Origin: QHXW01 sp963847515
GTDB taxonomy: Bacteria; Acidobacteriota; Terriglobia; Bryobacterales; Bryobacteraceae
NCBI GenBank assembly: GCA_963847515.1
Contig: CAWKAA010000001.1
Coordinates: 1,302,001-1,366,000, forward strand
Direction of reading: 5' to 3'
DNA: 64,000 bases
Position numbers and translations under genes: made by a program. The notes under the pieces are model-generated. The model was not told the origin of the DNA. It worked only from the letters and a program-made list of their open reading frames with translations, and did no database searches. The number at the start of each line of letters is the position of its first letter. Position 1 is the first letter of the stretch. Of the stretch, positions 17,359 to 27,125 are shown piece after piece.

Positions 17359-18902
17359 CTCCTCGGCTTACACGATTTCTGGTTCTCGCCAGCGGAATCG
17401 CTCTCCCGCTCTGGGCTCAGCTCGGCCCCACGGGAGGCGGGAGCACTGCTACTCGCGCCCAGCAGCTTCCGTTATCCGGCCGGGCGCAAGGCAGCTCCAT
17501 CACTATCGGCCAAACAACAGCGGGCGTGCCCGGCTCAGGTAGCGTAAACACGCTGAACAGTACATTGCAAGTGCAGGGCAATCTTCAGGGAAGCGTGCCC
17601 GGCAACGATCCCCTCACACAGCAACCTCTATCACTCACCTTGGCCCAGGCGGTCAAACGTGGACTTCAGTTCAATCTCAGTGCGGTGGTCTCCAGCATTG
17701 CGCAGCGCGAGGCGAATGCGGAAAGGATTGGCGCGCGCGCCCAAATGCTCCCCGATATAAACGGTGACGTGCGCGAGACGGTTCAACAAATCAACCTCGT
17801 GGCGGCAGGCCTGCGTTTTTCCTCTATTTCGTCCGGTCCTGGACAGCCGGGTTTCAATTTCCCCAGCATCGTCGGCCCGTTCAACTACTTCGACGTCCGG
17901 GCCAGCCTCTCTCAGGCGGTGGCCGACCTCACGCGTCTCCACAACTATCGTTCTAGCAAAGAAAACGCCCGCGCCTCTGGGATGACCGTGCTCGACAGCC
18001 GTGAACTCATCGTTCTGGCCGTTACCGGCGCTTACCTACAGGTGATCGCCAGTCAAAGCCGCGTGGATACCGCGCGCGCGCAAATCGCCACCGCGCAGGC
18101 CGCCTACACGCAGGCGGTCGACCGCAACCGGAGCGGCCTGAACGCCCGCATAGACGTCAATCGCAGCTTGGTTGAGTTACAGACCCAGCAGCAGCGCCTC
18201 AACTCCCTGCTGAACGATTTGGCCAAACAGAAAATATCGTTCGCCAGACTCATAGGTTTGCCGCAATCCCAGTCGATCTTGCTCACCGATACGCAGCCCT
18301 TCAACCGAACAGACACGACATTGGGGTTGAATGAAATGATCAAGCTTGCGTGGGACCAGCGGCCCGATGTGCGCGCCGCCAGCGTTCAGGTTCATGCGGC
18401 CGAAGAAGCCCGGCAAGCGGCAACATCGGAGTACCTGCCATCACTCTCACTGAACGCGGATTACGGTGTCATCGGTATCAATCCGGCGCAATCGCACGGC
18501 ACATTCAGTGTCACCGGAACCCTACACGTTCCGATTTTCCGGAGTGGCCGGATCAGCGCCGATGTCGAGCAGGCCACCGCCGTAGTTGCCCAGCGCCGCG
18601 CTGAACTCGAAGATATTCGTGGACGCGCTGAACAGGACGTACGTACCGCCCAACTAGATCTTGATACGGCGTCTGAACAGATTCGACTCGCCGAATCCAA
18701 CCGCCGTCTCGCGGCGGATACGCTGGAACAGGCAAGAGACCGCTTCAGCGCCGGTCTCGCCGACACAGTCGAATTGGTTCAGGCACAGGAGTCCGTCGCT
18801 ACCGCCGAACAGGATTACATCAGCGCCATGTATTCATACCAACTCGCTCGCGCAGGACTTGCTCGCGCCGTGGGCGGAGCGGAAAAGAGCATTCGTCCAT
18901 GA
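17355..18902 (+). CDS. TolC-family outer-membrane efflux channel
   Basis: 515 residues from the ATG at 17355, which overlaps the TetR stop (ATGA). The signal peptide is MTPRLTRFLVLASGIALPLWAQ. A low-complexity Gly/Ser/Thr stretch of about 80 residues precedes the channel. The two OEP repeats follow: LTLAQAVKRGLQFNLSAV starts the first, NEMIKLAWDQRPDVRAASVQV the second. Long heptad helices (RVDTARAQIATAQAAYTQAV; VELVQAQESVATAEQDYISA) form the periplasmic tunnel. It would dock with the HlyD-like protein encoded next, giving a pump that spans both membranes. The N-terminal linker is longer than in TolC, a common feature of Acidobacteria homologues. Confidence 0.9.
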   Translation: MTPRLTRFLVLASGIALPLWAQLGPTGGGSTATRAQQLPLSGRAQGSSITIGQTTAGVPGSGSVNTLNSTLQVQGNLQGSVPGNDPLTQQPLSLTLAQAVKRGLQFNLSAVVSSIAQREANAERIGARAQMLPDINGDVRETVQQINLVAAGLRFSSISSGPGQPGFNFPSIVGPFNYFDVRASLSQAVADLTRLHNYRSSKENARASGMTVLDSRELIVLAVTGAYLQVIASQSRVDTARAQIATAQAAYTQAVDRNRSGLNARIDVNRSLVELQTQQQRLNSLLNDLAKQKISFARLIGLPQSQSILLTDTQPFNRTDTTLGLNEMIKLAWDQRPDVRAASVQVHAAEEARQAATSEYLPSLSLNADYGVIGINPAQSHGTFSVTGTLHVPIFRSGRISADVEQATAVVAQRRAELEDIRGRAEQDVRTAQLDLDTASEQIRLAESNRRLAADTLEQARDRFSAGLADTVELVQAQESVATAEQDYISAMYSYQLARAGLARAVGGAEKSIRP

Positions 18903-18920
18903 CAGCCCGCAGGAGCACCT

Positions 18921-20192
18921 ATGGCAGATAATACCGAAACTCTCGATGATGTTAAAAGCTCTAGCGCGGACCGCGCGGAGAAACTCGTGCCCCCGGTCGG
19001 GGAAGAGAACACACAACCGAAGACCCGTAGATCCTCTCTCGTGCCCATCATCTTTCTGCTCGTGCTCGCAGCTGCGGTTACCGGAGGGGTGCTCTGGTGG
19101 ATTCATTCCAACACGTATGAGAGCACGGACGACGCCCAGGTGGACGCACATCTCAGCGCCATCAGTTCCCGTGTCTCAGGCACCGTTACCGCGGTCTACG
19201 TGGAAGAGAATCAGTTCGTAAAAGTGGGCCAGCCGATCGCCGATCTGGATCCACGCGATTACCAGAATGCGCTCGATCAGGCGCAAAGCCAGATGCTGCA
19301 AAATGAAGCCCAGGTCCGCGCCATAAACCCCAACGTGCCGATCACCGAAACCTCGAATCGCGCCACCGTCTCCAGTACGGAAGCGGATCTCGCTAACGCC
19401 GAAGCCGCTGTGTCGGCCGCGGAGCGTGACTATGAAGCCGCCGAAGCCGACTTGCGGCAAGCAGAAGCCAACAGCGCCAAGGCTCAGGCCGACATCGCCC
19501 GCTATCAGCCTCTGGTCGCCAAAGACGAAGTCCCGCGCGAGCAATACGACCAGGTCGTAGCGACGGCCAAGGCACAGGCGGCGCTTGTCGATTCGCGGCG
19601 CGCATCCGCGGCTGCGGCGCGCAAAACGGTCGATCAGCGAAATGCCAGCCTCGCTCAGACGAAGGTTCGCCTCGCCGAGGCCAAGGATAACGCACCTCTG
19701 CAACTTGCCATTCGCAGAGCGGATATCGTGACTCGCCAGGCCAGCGTGAAGACCTCCGAAACGCAGGTCGAACGAGCTCGGCTCGATCTCTCTTACACCA
19801 AGATCACCGCACCCGTTTCCGGCATCGTTTCCCGGCGCACCGTGGAGGTCGGTCAGCACGTGAACGCCGGCCAGCAGATGGTCCAGATCGCCCAGATCGG
19901 CAACTTATGGGTTACTGCAAACTTCAAAGAGACGCAGCTTCGCCGCATGCGGCCGGGCCAGCGCGCGACCATTCACGTCGACGCCTTTAATGAAGATCTG
20001 AACGGACGCGTGGAAAGCCTTCCCGCATCCACCGGCGCCATCGCCAGCCTATTGCCGCCGGAAAATGCCACGGGAAATTATGTGAAAGTCATCCAGCGCC
20101 TGCCGGTCCGCATCCGTTTCGAGCCCAATCAATCCGGTCTCGATCGGCTGCGTCCCGGTATGTCCGTCGATCCCAGGGTTTGGGTGAAATAA
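18921..20192 (+). CDS. emrA: EmrA/HlyD-family membrane-fusion (adaptor) protein
   Basis: 423 residues. A cytoplasmic N-terminal tail is followed by a single membrane anchor at about residues 39-57 (LVPIIFLLVLAAAVTGGVLWWI) and YESTDDAQVDAHLSAISSRVSGTV, the hallmark of EmrA proteins. A lipoyl/barrel-sandwich half, a long coiled-coil hairpin rich in Ala, Glu and Gln (residues about 130-265) and the second lipoyl half (LSYTKITAPVSGIVSRRTVEVGQHV) follow. The beta-barrel ends GLDRLRPGMSVDPRVWVK. It connects the MFS exporter to the TolC-like channel. The start follows a GGAG-type Shine-Dalgarno 10 bases upstream (CAGGAGC). The next gene starts 4 bases after its stop. Confidence 0.93.
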   Translation: MADNTETLDDVKSSSADRAEKLVPPVGEENTQPKTRRSSLVPIIFLLVLAAAVTGGVLWWIHSNTYESTDDAQVDAHLSAISSRVSGTVTAVYVEENQFVKVGQPIADLDPRDYQNALDQAQSQMLQNEAQVRAINPNVPITETSNRATVSSTEADLANAEAAVSAAERDYEAAEADLRQAEANSAKAQADIARYQPLVAKDEVPREQYDQVVATAKAQAALVDSRRASAAAARKTVDQRNASLAQTKVRLAEAKDNAPLQLAIRRADIVTRQASVKTSETQVERARLDLSYTKITAPVSGIVSRRTVEVGQHVNAGQQMVQIAQIGNLWVTANFKETQLRRMRPGQRATIHVDAFNEDLNGRVESLPASTGAIASLLPPENATGNYVKVIQRLPVRIRFEPNQSGLDRLRPGMSVDPRVWVK

Positions 20193-20196
20193 TCCG

Positions 20197-21807
20197 TTGG
20201 CAAATACTTCCACCATTTCCCACGAGCCGGAATGGAGGCCCTCTCATAATCAATGGGCCGTCGCGCTCACGGTTACACTCGCCACATTCATGGAGGTTCT
20301 CGACACCTCCATCGCCAATGTCGCCCTGCCGCACATCGCCGGCAACCTGGGCGCAAGCCAGGACGAGTCGACCTGGGTACTTACCAGCTATCTCGTGTCA
20401 AACGCAGTGATCCTGCCCATCAGCGCCTGGCTTGCCACCCGCTTCGGCCGCAAACGTTTTTACATGTCATCGGTGGCTCTCTTTACCGTCAGTTCCTTTC
20501 TCTGCGGTCTCGCGCCCAGCCTCGGCATGCTGGTGCTGTTTCGCGTCCTGCAAGGAGCGGGCGGAGGTGGACTCGTGCCCAGCGAGCAAGCCATCCTCGC
20601 CGATACCTTCCGGGCTCACGACCGCGGCCTCGGCTTCGCCGTCTACGGCATGGCAGTTGTGATCGCGCCGGCCATTGGCCCCACTATAGGAGGGTGGATT
20701 ACAGATAACTATAGCTGGCACTGGATCTTCTTCATCAACATTCCGATTGGCATTCTGTCGCTTTTTCTCACTCATCGGCTAGTCGAAGATCCGCCGTATT
20801 TAAAGCGCGAACAAAAGCGATTCAGTGACTCGAAATCGCGCATCGATTACACGGGCTTCGCCTTGATCGCCCTCGGCATCGGAGCCCTCCAGCTCGTTCT
20901 TGACAAGGGTCAGGAATCAGATTGGTTCGCCTCGCGCATGATTACGACAACAGCGATTTTCGCCACCGCGACTCTCGTCATCTGGGTGATATGGGAATGG
21001 CGTCAGGCAAACCCGATCGTCAACGTCCGGCTCTTTCGCGGACGCAACTTCGCCACCGCCATGCTGTTTACCTTCGTGCTCGGCATGGTGCTGAACGGCA
21101 CCACCGTGCTCCTCCCGCAGTTCTTGCAAACGCTCCTGGGATACGACGCCACAAAAGCAGGTGAAGCGCTCGCAGGCGGAGGCTTCATCATGCTGGTCAT
21201 GATGCCGCTCGCGGGCTTTCTCGTGTCGCGCGTGGACCCGCGCATGATGATGGGGTTCGGCTTCGCGGCAACATCCAGCGCGCTGTATTTTATGGCCACG
21301 CATCTAAGTCCCGGCATGGATTTCCGCACCGCCGCCACCATGCGAACCCTACAAACCGCGGGCCTCGCATTCATTTTCCTGCCGTCGAGCACGCTCGCCT
21401 ACGTGGGCATACCGAGAGAGCAGAATAACCAGGTCTCCGGTATGAATGCCTTCATGCGTAACATCGGCGGCAGTATCGGCATCGCACTATTGAGCACCAT
21501 GCTCACGCGGGTGGGCCAGCAGAACCAGAATACGCTCGTCCGCCATACCCATACCGGCAATCCCGCATTCGAAAATTTGGCCAACGGAATCAGCCAGTCT
21601 TTGCAAAATTCAGGCCTCGAAGCGACAGCGGCCACTCAACAGGCTTACGCCCGCGTCATGGCAATGTTGCAAGGGCAAGCGACCACGCTCGCTTACGTGC
21701 AGGTGATCTCCTTAATGGCGATCGTCGTCGGCTGCCTGGTTCCTTTGCCAATGATCATGAGCAGGCCGCCCAGAACGAAATCAACCGGTGAAGTTGCGAT
21801 GCACTAA
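20197..21807 (+). CDS. emrB: EmrB/QacA-type MFS drug:proton antiporter (DHA2, 14 TMS)
   Basis: 536 residues starting with TTG at 20197, four bases after the adaptor stop; the next ATG would still leave the first helix intact. Family signatures are present: TFMEVLDTSIANVALPHIAGNL (DHA2 motif D1 in helix 1), ATRFGRKRFYMSS (motif A), RVLQGAGGGGLVPSEQAIL (motif B) and GPTIGGWITDNYSWHWIFFINIPIG (motif C, antiporters). Fourteen hydrophobic segments can be counted. With the adaptor and TolC-like channel this forms a tripartite inner-to-outer-membrane pump for hydrophobic toxins. Expression should follow the TetR operator at 16.7 kb. The Pro/Arg-rich C-terminal tail is cytoplasmic. Confidence 0.93.
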   Translation: MANTSTISHEPEWRPSHNQWAVALTVTLATFMEVLDTSIANVALPHIAGNLGASQDESTWVLTSYLVSNAVILPISAWLATRFGRKRFYMSSVALFTVSSFLCGLAPSLGMLVLFRVLQGAGGGGLVPSEQAILADTFRAHDRGLGFAVYGMAVVIAPAIGPTIGGWITDNYSWHWIFFINIPIGILSLFLTHRLVEDPPYLKREQKRFSDSKSRIDYTGFALIALGIGALQLVLDKGQESDWFASRMITTTAIFATATLVIWVIWEWRQANPIVNVRLFRGRNFATAMLFTFVLGMVLNGTTVLLPQFLQTLLGYDATKAGEALAGGGFIMLVMMPLAGFLVSRVDPRMMMGFGFAATSSALYFMATHLSPGMDFRTAATMRTLQTAGLAFIFLPSSTLAYVGIPREQNNQVSGMNAFMRNIGGSIGIALLSTMLTRVGQQNQNTLVRHTHTGNPAFENLANGISQSLQNSGLEATAATQQAYARVMAMLQGQATTLAYVQVISLMAIVVGCLVPLPMIMSRPPRTKSTGEVAMH

Positions 21808-21873
21808 TTCCCTTTGGCGTGACAAACGCGGGCAAGAATGTACTTGATAGAATTGTTCTTTAGCCCCCCTTTC

Positions 21874-23602
21874 ATGGACAACAAAGAGATTGCGCGCGTG
21901 CTCTGGGAGACCGCCGATCTGATGGAGATCGCGGGCGAGGATGCGTTCCGCATCCGCAGCTATCGCAACGGCGCGACGGCAATCGAGGGCTATCCCGAGC
22001 GCGTTATCGACATCCTGCGCGATCCCAATCGCAAAATCACTGAGATTCCGGGCATCGGCAAAGGCCTGGCCGGGGTTCTGCAAGAGATTGTTGAACGCGG
22101 TTCCTGTGATCGGCGCGACATATTGCTGCAGAAATTTCCTTCCGCCGCCCTCGAATTTCTCAAGATCCAGGGCCTCGGACCGAAAGGCATCGCACTAATC
22201 TTCGAGCATTACCGCATCACTACCATGGATGAGCTGGAGCAGCTCTGCCAAGAAGAGAAGCTGCGCGTGCTGCCGCGCATGGGCGCGAAGCTTGAAGAAA
22301 AAGTGCTGCGATCCATCGCGCAATACCGGCTCCGCACCGGGCGCTTTCTGCTAAGCTTCGCCCACGACACGGCGGAGGAGCTGAAGCGATACCTCGGCGA
22401 ACTGGACGGCATCGAAAACATCACCGCCGCCGGGAGCCTGCGGCGCGGCAAAGAGACGGTGGGCGATCTCGACCTGCTCGTGACCGGCCCGAACGCCGCG
22501 GCGGCGCTCGATCGCTTCGTGGCTTATCCTCGCGTACACGAAGTCCTGGGCCGAGGCCCCAATAAGGCCAGCGCCAAAGTCGGCCGCGAAGGCTTGCAGG
22601 TGGACGTGCGGGCGCTGCCGCGCGAAAGTTACGGCGCCGCCATGCAGTATTTCACCGGCAGCAAGGAGCACAACGTAGCCGTGCGCACCCGCGCGGTCAG
22701 GATGGGATTCAAGCTCAGCGAGTACGGCCTCTTCCGAGCCGCGGATGAAGCGCGCGTGGCGGGCGATACGGAAGAGGAAGTTTACAAAGCGCTGGGCCTG
22801 GCATGGATTCCGCCCGAGCTGCGCGAGAACTGCGGTGAAGTGGAAGCTGCCGAGGAAGGTCGCATTCCGGGCCTGGTCGAACTGAAAGACATTCGCGGCG
22901 ATATCCACATGCACACCACGGAAACCGACGGCCGCGCGTCACTCGAAGAAATGGCCGAAGCGGCAAAAAAGATGGGCTACGAGTACGTCGCCATCACGGA
23001 CCACTCCAAAGCCATAGCTATGGCCAACGGCCTGGATGAAACTCGCGCAGTGGCGTTCGCCCGCCACGTGCGCGAGCTGAACCAGAACGGCCTGGGTATC
23101 CGCGTATTTTCCGGCATCGAGTGCGACATCCTGAAAGATGGAATGCTGGATCTCGCCAATGACGCGCTGGCGGAGCTGGATCTGGTGATCGGCAGCGTAC
23201 ACAGCCACATGAACCTGGAAGCGGCGGAGATGACCGATCGCCTGCTTACGTGCGCTCGAATGTCCGCAGCTCAAAGTGCTGGGTCATCCGACGGGCCGGC
23301 TGCTCATGCAGCGCGATCCGTTCCAGTTCGATTTCGACCGCATCGTGGTCGAGGCCGTCAAGCGCAATGTCCGTTTCGAAATCAACGCCAGCCCCGAGCG
23401 GCTGGATCTGAACGGCAGCCTGGTGCGCACCGCCAAGTCACGCGGGGCAAAGTTCACCATTTCCACCGACGCGCACCATCCCAAACACCTCCATAATATG
23501 GGGTATGGTGTGCTGACCGCCCGCCGGGGCTGGCTGGGACCGGACGACATTCTAAACACTCTGTGTGCGGAGAAATTTGAACAAGCCATTCGGAAGAATT
23601 GA
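21874..23602 (+). CDS. polX: DNA polymerase/3'-5' exonuclease PolX, one frameshift near 23250
   Basis: From the ATG at 21874 (MDNKEIARVLWETADLMEI) the protein has helix-hairpin-helix motifs (FRIRSYRNGATAI; ITEIPGIGKGLAGVL), the family-X nucleotidyltransferase site (AAGSLRRGKETVGDLDLLV, catalytic Asp pair) and a C-terminal PHP exonuclease domain (DIHMHTTETDG; AITDHSK; IGSVHSH). The frame is lost after DRLLTCA and resumes as RALECPQLKVLGHPTGRLL through FTISTDAHHPKHL to the end. The span is 1729 bases, one too many, so a single inserted base near 23248 accounts for the break. Intact bacterial PolX is about 570-575 residues, as here. It functions in base-excision repair gap filling. Because this is a housekeeping gene with otherwise perfect motifs, an assembly error is more likely than loss. 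Confidence 0.9.
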
Positions 23603-23607
23603 AAAAT

Positions 23608-24978
23608 ATGAGATATCTCTTTGTTTCGCTGATTTTGCTCGGCGCGGTTGTGCAAGCCGCGCAGACCGTAATCCCAATTGAAAAATACTCTCTCAAAAAT
23701 GGGTTGCGCGTGATCCTGTCGCGCGACAATGCGGTTCCTGTGGTCAGCGTCTACATCATGTACGACGTGGGTGCGCGCGCCGAAGAAAAGGGGCGCACCG
23801 GATTCGCTCACCTGTTCGAACACATGATGTTCGAGGGCTCGGCCAATGCTCCCAAAGGCACGCACTTCAAGCTGATTCAGGCCAACGGCGGCACTATGAA
23901 CGGCCAGACGCATCCGGACTACACGGATTATTTCGAAACGCTGCCCGCCAACAAGCTGGCCGTCGGCCTGTGGTTGGAATCCGACCGTATGCGCAGCCTC
24001 AACATCACCACGGAGAATCTGGCAAACCAGAAGGAAGCGGTGAAGCAGGAGCGCCGGCTGCGCTTCGACAGTCAGCCGTATAGCACCGCCATTGTGGATC
24101 GCTGGCCGGAGCTGGCCTACCAGAACTGGCAGAATTCGCATTCGCTGATCGGCTCGTTCGAAGACTTGAACGCCGCGTCGGTGGAGGATGTCGCGAAGTT
24201 CTTCAAGACATATTACGCGCCAGATAATGCTGTACTGGTTCTCGTCGGCGACATCCAGATCCCCGAGGCCAAGAAGCTGATCGAGACTTATTTCGGCGAC
24301 ATTCCTTCACAACCCAAGCCGCGCACGCCGGATCTGGCGGAACCCTCGCCCAAACCGCGCAGCGACATCTACCACGATGCCCTGGCCAAGGTTCCAGGAG
24401 TGGTCATCGGTTATCCCGGACCCGTTCGCCACTCGCCGGATTACTTTGCCATCACTATGATCGACGTGCTGTTTACCGCCGGGCCAAGTTCGCGATTCCA
24501 ACTGGACCTGGTGAAAGGCAAACAATCCGTCATTCAATACCAGGCTGACCTGGGCTGGCCGTTCACCAATAGCGTGGATTACAAGGACCCGGCGGATTAC
24601 GCCATGTTCCTGCTCTACAAGCCAAATTTCACTGGAGACCAGATCGTCCAGCAGGTGCAGGACGAGATCGCAAAAATTCAGAATGACGGCGTGGACGCGA
24701 AGGAGCTGGAGCGCGCCCGAACTTTGTTGCGCTCCGAACGCATCACGGCACTTCAAAGCTCATTCCAGCGGGCCAAGCTGCTGGCGACTTATGAAGTGCT
24801 GGACGGAAAGCCGGAATACATCAACCAGGAGCTGGACAAATTGCTTGCGGTGACTCCCGCCCAGATTCAGGCTGCCGCGAAGCATTACCTCACGCCGGAG
24901 CGGCGCTCCGTCCTCCAGATTGCCGTGGGCCCGAAGCCCCAGCCCAGTTCATCCGGCGCGGCCAAAGGGGGCAACTGA
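23608..24978 (+). CDS. M16-family zinc peptidase, catalytically competent subunit
   Basis: 456 residues from the ATG at 23608 (MRYLFVSLILLGAVVQAAQ, a signal peptide). GGAAG lies 11 bases upstream; a TTG at 23599 that overlaps the polX stop is an alternative. The inverted zinc motif HxxEH is intact (FAHLFEHMMFEGS, residues about 68-80), and the distal Glu is expected about 76 residues later (ENLANQKEAVKQERR). The second half has the typical non-catalytic fold. The stop shares its last base with the next gene start (TGATG). The next gene encodes a second M16 chain without HxxEH, so this is probably the active half of a heterodimeric periplasmic peptidase like mitochondrial processing peptidase or PqqL-type pairs. 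Confidence 0.9.
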   Translation: MRYLFVSLILLGAVVQAAQTVIPIEKYSLKNGLRVILSRDNAVPVVSVYIMYDVGARAEEKGRTGFAHLFEHMMFEGSANAPKGTHFKLIQANGGTMNGQTHPDYTDYFETLPANKLAVGLWLESDRMRSLNITTENLANQKEAVKQERRLRFDSQPYSTAIVDRWPELAYQNWQNSHSLIGSFEDLNAASVEDVAKFFKTYYAPDNAVLVLVGDIQIPEAKKLIETYFGDIPSQPKPRTPDLAEPSPKPRSDIYHDALAKVPGVVIGYPGPVRHSPDYFAITMIDVLFTAGPSSRFQLDLVKGKQSVIQYQADLGWPFTNSVDYKDPADYAMFLLYKPNFTGDQIVQQVQDEIAKIQNDGVDAKELERARTLLRSERITALQSSFQRAKLLATYEVLDGKPEYINQELDKLLAVTPAQIQAAAKHYLTPERRSVLQIAVGPKPQPSSSGAAKGGN

Positions 24979-26375
24979 TGACCAAGACTGTTTTCACATT
25001 TCTCTTTACAGGAACCATACTGATGGCCCAGACAATCGATCGCACCAAACCTCCTGAGACTCCGCCAATACCGGCCTACAAGATGCCGCCGATCCACGAA
25101 ACCAAACTGCCCAACGGGCTGACCGTGGTGCTGGTGGAGGACCCGCGCTTCCCGCTAGTAACCGTTCGCCTGAGCTTTCAGGCTGGATCGAAGTTCGATC
25201 CAAAGGAACTTCCCGGATTGTCTGGTATGGTCGCGGGGCTGTTGACCCAGGGAACGAAAACCCGTTCCTTCCGCGATATCGGCGAAGAGCTTGCCTCCAT
25301 TGGCGGTAGCTTGGATGGTCACTCGTCGCCCGACGTGCTCACCGTCGGTGGCAACGTGCTCGCCGAAAATTTACCCAAGCTTCTGGAACTGCTCGCGGAC
25401 GTTGCTCTAAACGCCAGCTTTCCGGAGAATGAAGTCCAATTGCGCAAGCAGAATCGTAAACAGGCGTTGCTGGCGCAGCACTCGCAGCCCGCCTTCCTCG
25501 CCAGCGAAAAATTCGACGAACTGGTGTTCGGCGATCATCCCTACCGCTACATCGCTCCCACCATGGAATCGATCGACCGCATGGACCAGAAGTCGATGTT
25601 TGAATTCCACGACAGCCATCTCGTTCCGAACAATGCCGTGTTGGTGATGCTGGGAAAACTTCCGGCGCGCAATGCAACACTGAATCTGGTACGCGAAAAG
25701 TTCGGTTCCTGGAAGGAAGGGCCCGCGCCAGCCGCACCCGCCAAGGACTTCCCGGCGAGTAAGAAGCAAATCGTGCTGCTCGATCGTCCGGGTTCGGTCC
25801 AGGCCGACATCCACATCGGACGGCTGGCGGTGACGCGCACCGATCCAGACTACTTTCCCCTCTTTGTCGGGAACGCCATCTTGGGCGGTGGCGCCAGCTC
25901 GCGTCTCTTTAACGATGTCCGCGAGGAAAAAGGGTTCGCATACGACGTACATAGCGAACTCGATCGCCGCAAAGATGCGGGCGTGGCATTGGCCGTCACG
26001 CAGGTGCGCAACGACGTGGTCGGGCCAGCCATGGATGCTGTGCTGGGACACCTGGAACGCATCGGCAACGCGCCCGTGACGGCTGCGGAACTGACCGACG
26101 CCAAGAATTACATGAGCGGCGTGTTCCTCATCAGCCTCGAGACCCAGTCGGGCCTGGCCGATCAGGTGGACTTGATGAAAAGCATGGGCCTTCCCGACGA
26201 TTACCTCGAGAAGTTTACGGCGCATGTTCGATCCGTCGAGCCGGATCAGATTCAGGCAGCCGCGAAGAAGTATTTCGCGCCCGATCAGGCCACAATCGTG
26301 GTGGTCGGCGACGCTTCCAAGATCGGGAAGCCACTCGAAAAATTCGGCGCGGTACAAGTCGAGAAAGCCAAGTGA
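24978..26375 (+). CDS. M16-family peptidase-like protein, inactive partner subunit
   Basis: 465 residues with a signal peptide (MTKTVFTFLFTGTILMAQ). Where the active paralogue has HxxEH this protein reads GLSGMVAGLLTQGTKTRSF, so the zinc site is absent. It keeps the substrate-grasping motif of regulatory chains in its second half, GGGASSRLFNDVREEKGFAYDV (Arg/Tyr pair). This matches the split between alpha and beta subunits of processing peptidases, and the one-base overlap with the upstream gene supports a 1:1 complex. The target could be periplasmic peptides or signal remnants. The stop overlaps the start of a Nudix gene. Confidence 0.9.
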   Translation: MTKTVFTFLFTGTILMAQTIDRTKPPETPPIPAYKMPPIHETKLPNGLTVVLVEDPRFPLVTVRLSFQAGSKFDPKELPGLSGMVAGLLTQGTKTRSFRDIGEELASIGGSLDGHSSPDVLTVGGNVLAENLPKLLELLADVALNASFPENEVQLRKQNRKQALLAQHSQPAFLASEKFDELVFGDHPYRYIAPTMESIDRMDQKSMFEFHDSHLVPNNAVLVMLGKLPARNATLNLVREKFGSWKEGPAPAAPAKDFPASKKQIVLLDRPGSVQADIHIGRLAVTRTDPDYFPLFVGNAILGGGASSRLFNDVREEKGFAYDVHSELDRRKDAGVALAVTQVRNDVVGPAMDAVLGHLERIGNAPVTAAELTDAKNYMSGVFLISLETQSGLADQVDLMKSMGLPDDYLEKFTAHVRSVEPDQIQAAAKKYFAPDQATIVVVGDASKIGKPLEKFGAVQVEKAK

Positions 26376-26896
26376 TGAAGCTCATTTCGTCGCGGGAGCG
26401 CTATCGCAGCCCAATCTTCTGGGTGACCGAGGATCGTGCGAAAGACCCCGGCGGGTTTGAGATTCGTCGCGCCATCGTCCGCCATGCTGGCTCTGCGGTC
26501 ATGATGGCCGTGGATACCCGGCGCCACATTCTGCTGGTCCGCCAGTACCGCCTCCCGGCGCGCGTCGACCTGTGGGAACTGCCTGCGGGCCGCCTCGATC
26601 CCGGTGAAAAACCGCTCGAAGCTGCCCGGCGCGAACTCCAGGAAGAGACCGGCTATCGCGCACGCCGCTGGAAAAAGTTGATTTCGTTCTACCCCAGCCC
26701 GGGCTACGTTGCCGAAAAGATGACCATTTTTCTGGCAACGGAGCTAACCGCCGGCGAAGCGACGCCCATGGAAGACGAACGCATCCGGAGCCGCTGGTTT
26801 CCCGCCAGGCTGGTCGAGAAGATGATCCTGTCGAACAAAATTCAGGATGCGAAGACCATGATCGGATATTTTGTTTGGAAGAACGGGAAACACTAA
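26375..26896 (+). CDS. Nudix hydrolase, ADP-ribose pyrophosphatase-like
   Basis: 173 residues from the ATG at 26375 (a GTG three bases earlier is also possible); TGATG overlaps the M16 gene. The full Nudix box GX5EX7REUXEEXGU is present (GRLDPGEKPLEAARRELQEE, then TGY). Its residues bind Mg2+ and catalyse pyrophosphate cleavage. The sequence before it (ILLVRQYRLPARVDLWELPAG) and after it (FYPSPGYVAEKMTIFLATEL) matches the ADP-ribose/sugar-nucleotide branch, including the Pro-Gly specificity element 15-16 residues past the box. It acts in the cytoplasm as a housecleaning enzyme. The link to the M16 pair is probably only co-transcription. Confidence 0.92.
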   Translation: MKLISSRERYRSPIFWVTEDRAKDPGGFEIRRAIVRHAGSAVMMAVDTRRHILLVRQYRLPARVDLWELPAGRLDPGEKPLEAARRELQEETGYRARRWKKLISFYPSPGYVAEKMTIFLATELTAGEATPMEDERIRSRWFPARLVEKMILSNKIQDAKTMIGYFVWKNGKH

Positions 26897-27125
26897 TTTC
26901 CTCGCGGACAGCACCCGCCACGATCCGCCGGCTTGGAGAAGATGCTCCGTAGCATTTTGAATGCGGCCGCACGACCGATCTCGGGAGAGTAAAACCGCGC
27001 AGCCAGGCCGTACTGCCGGAAGACCGAGGCCGCGCTTTCGCCGGCCGGCCCACCTAGGAGAATCACCGGTGAAGTTAATGAGCTCACCGCACCTAGAATG
27101 ACTCCCTTCACAAAGATGGCGCCAC
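26893..27125 (-). pseudogene. C-terminal remnant of a 6-phosphogluconate-dehydrogenase-like (DUF1932) protein
   Basis: About 75 residues on the minus strand read VKGVILGAVSSLTSPVILLG, then AARFYSPEIGRAAAFKMLRS, then IFSK. This corresponds to the joint between the Rossmann domain and the C-terminal helical DUF1932 domain of NAD(P)-dependent dehydrogenases. That domain has the motif IGRAAAxKMLRSIFxKGLEALLLE. Here it breaks off after IFSK and the NAD-binding N-terminus is missing, so it is a decayed fragment. Confidence 0.5.
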
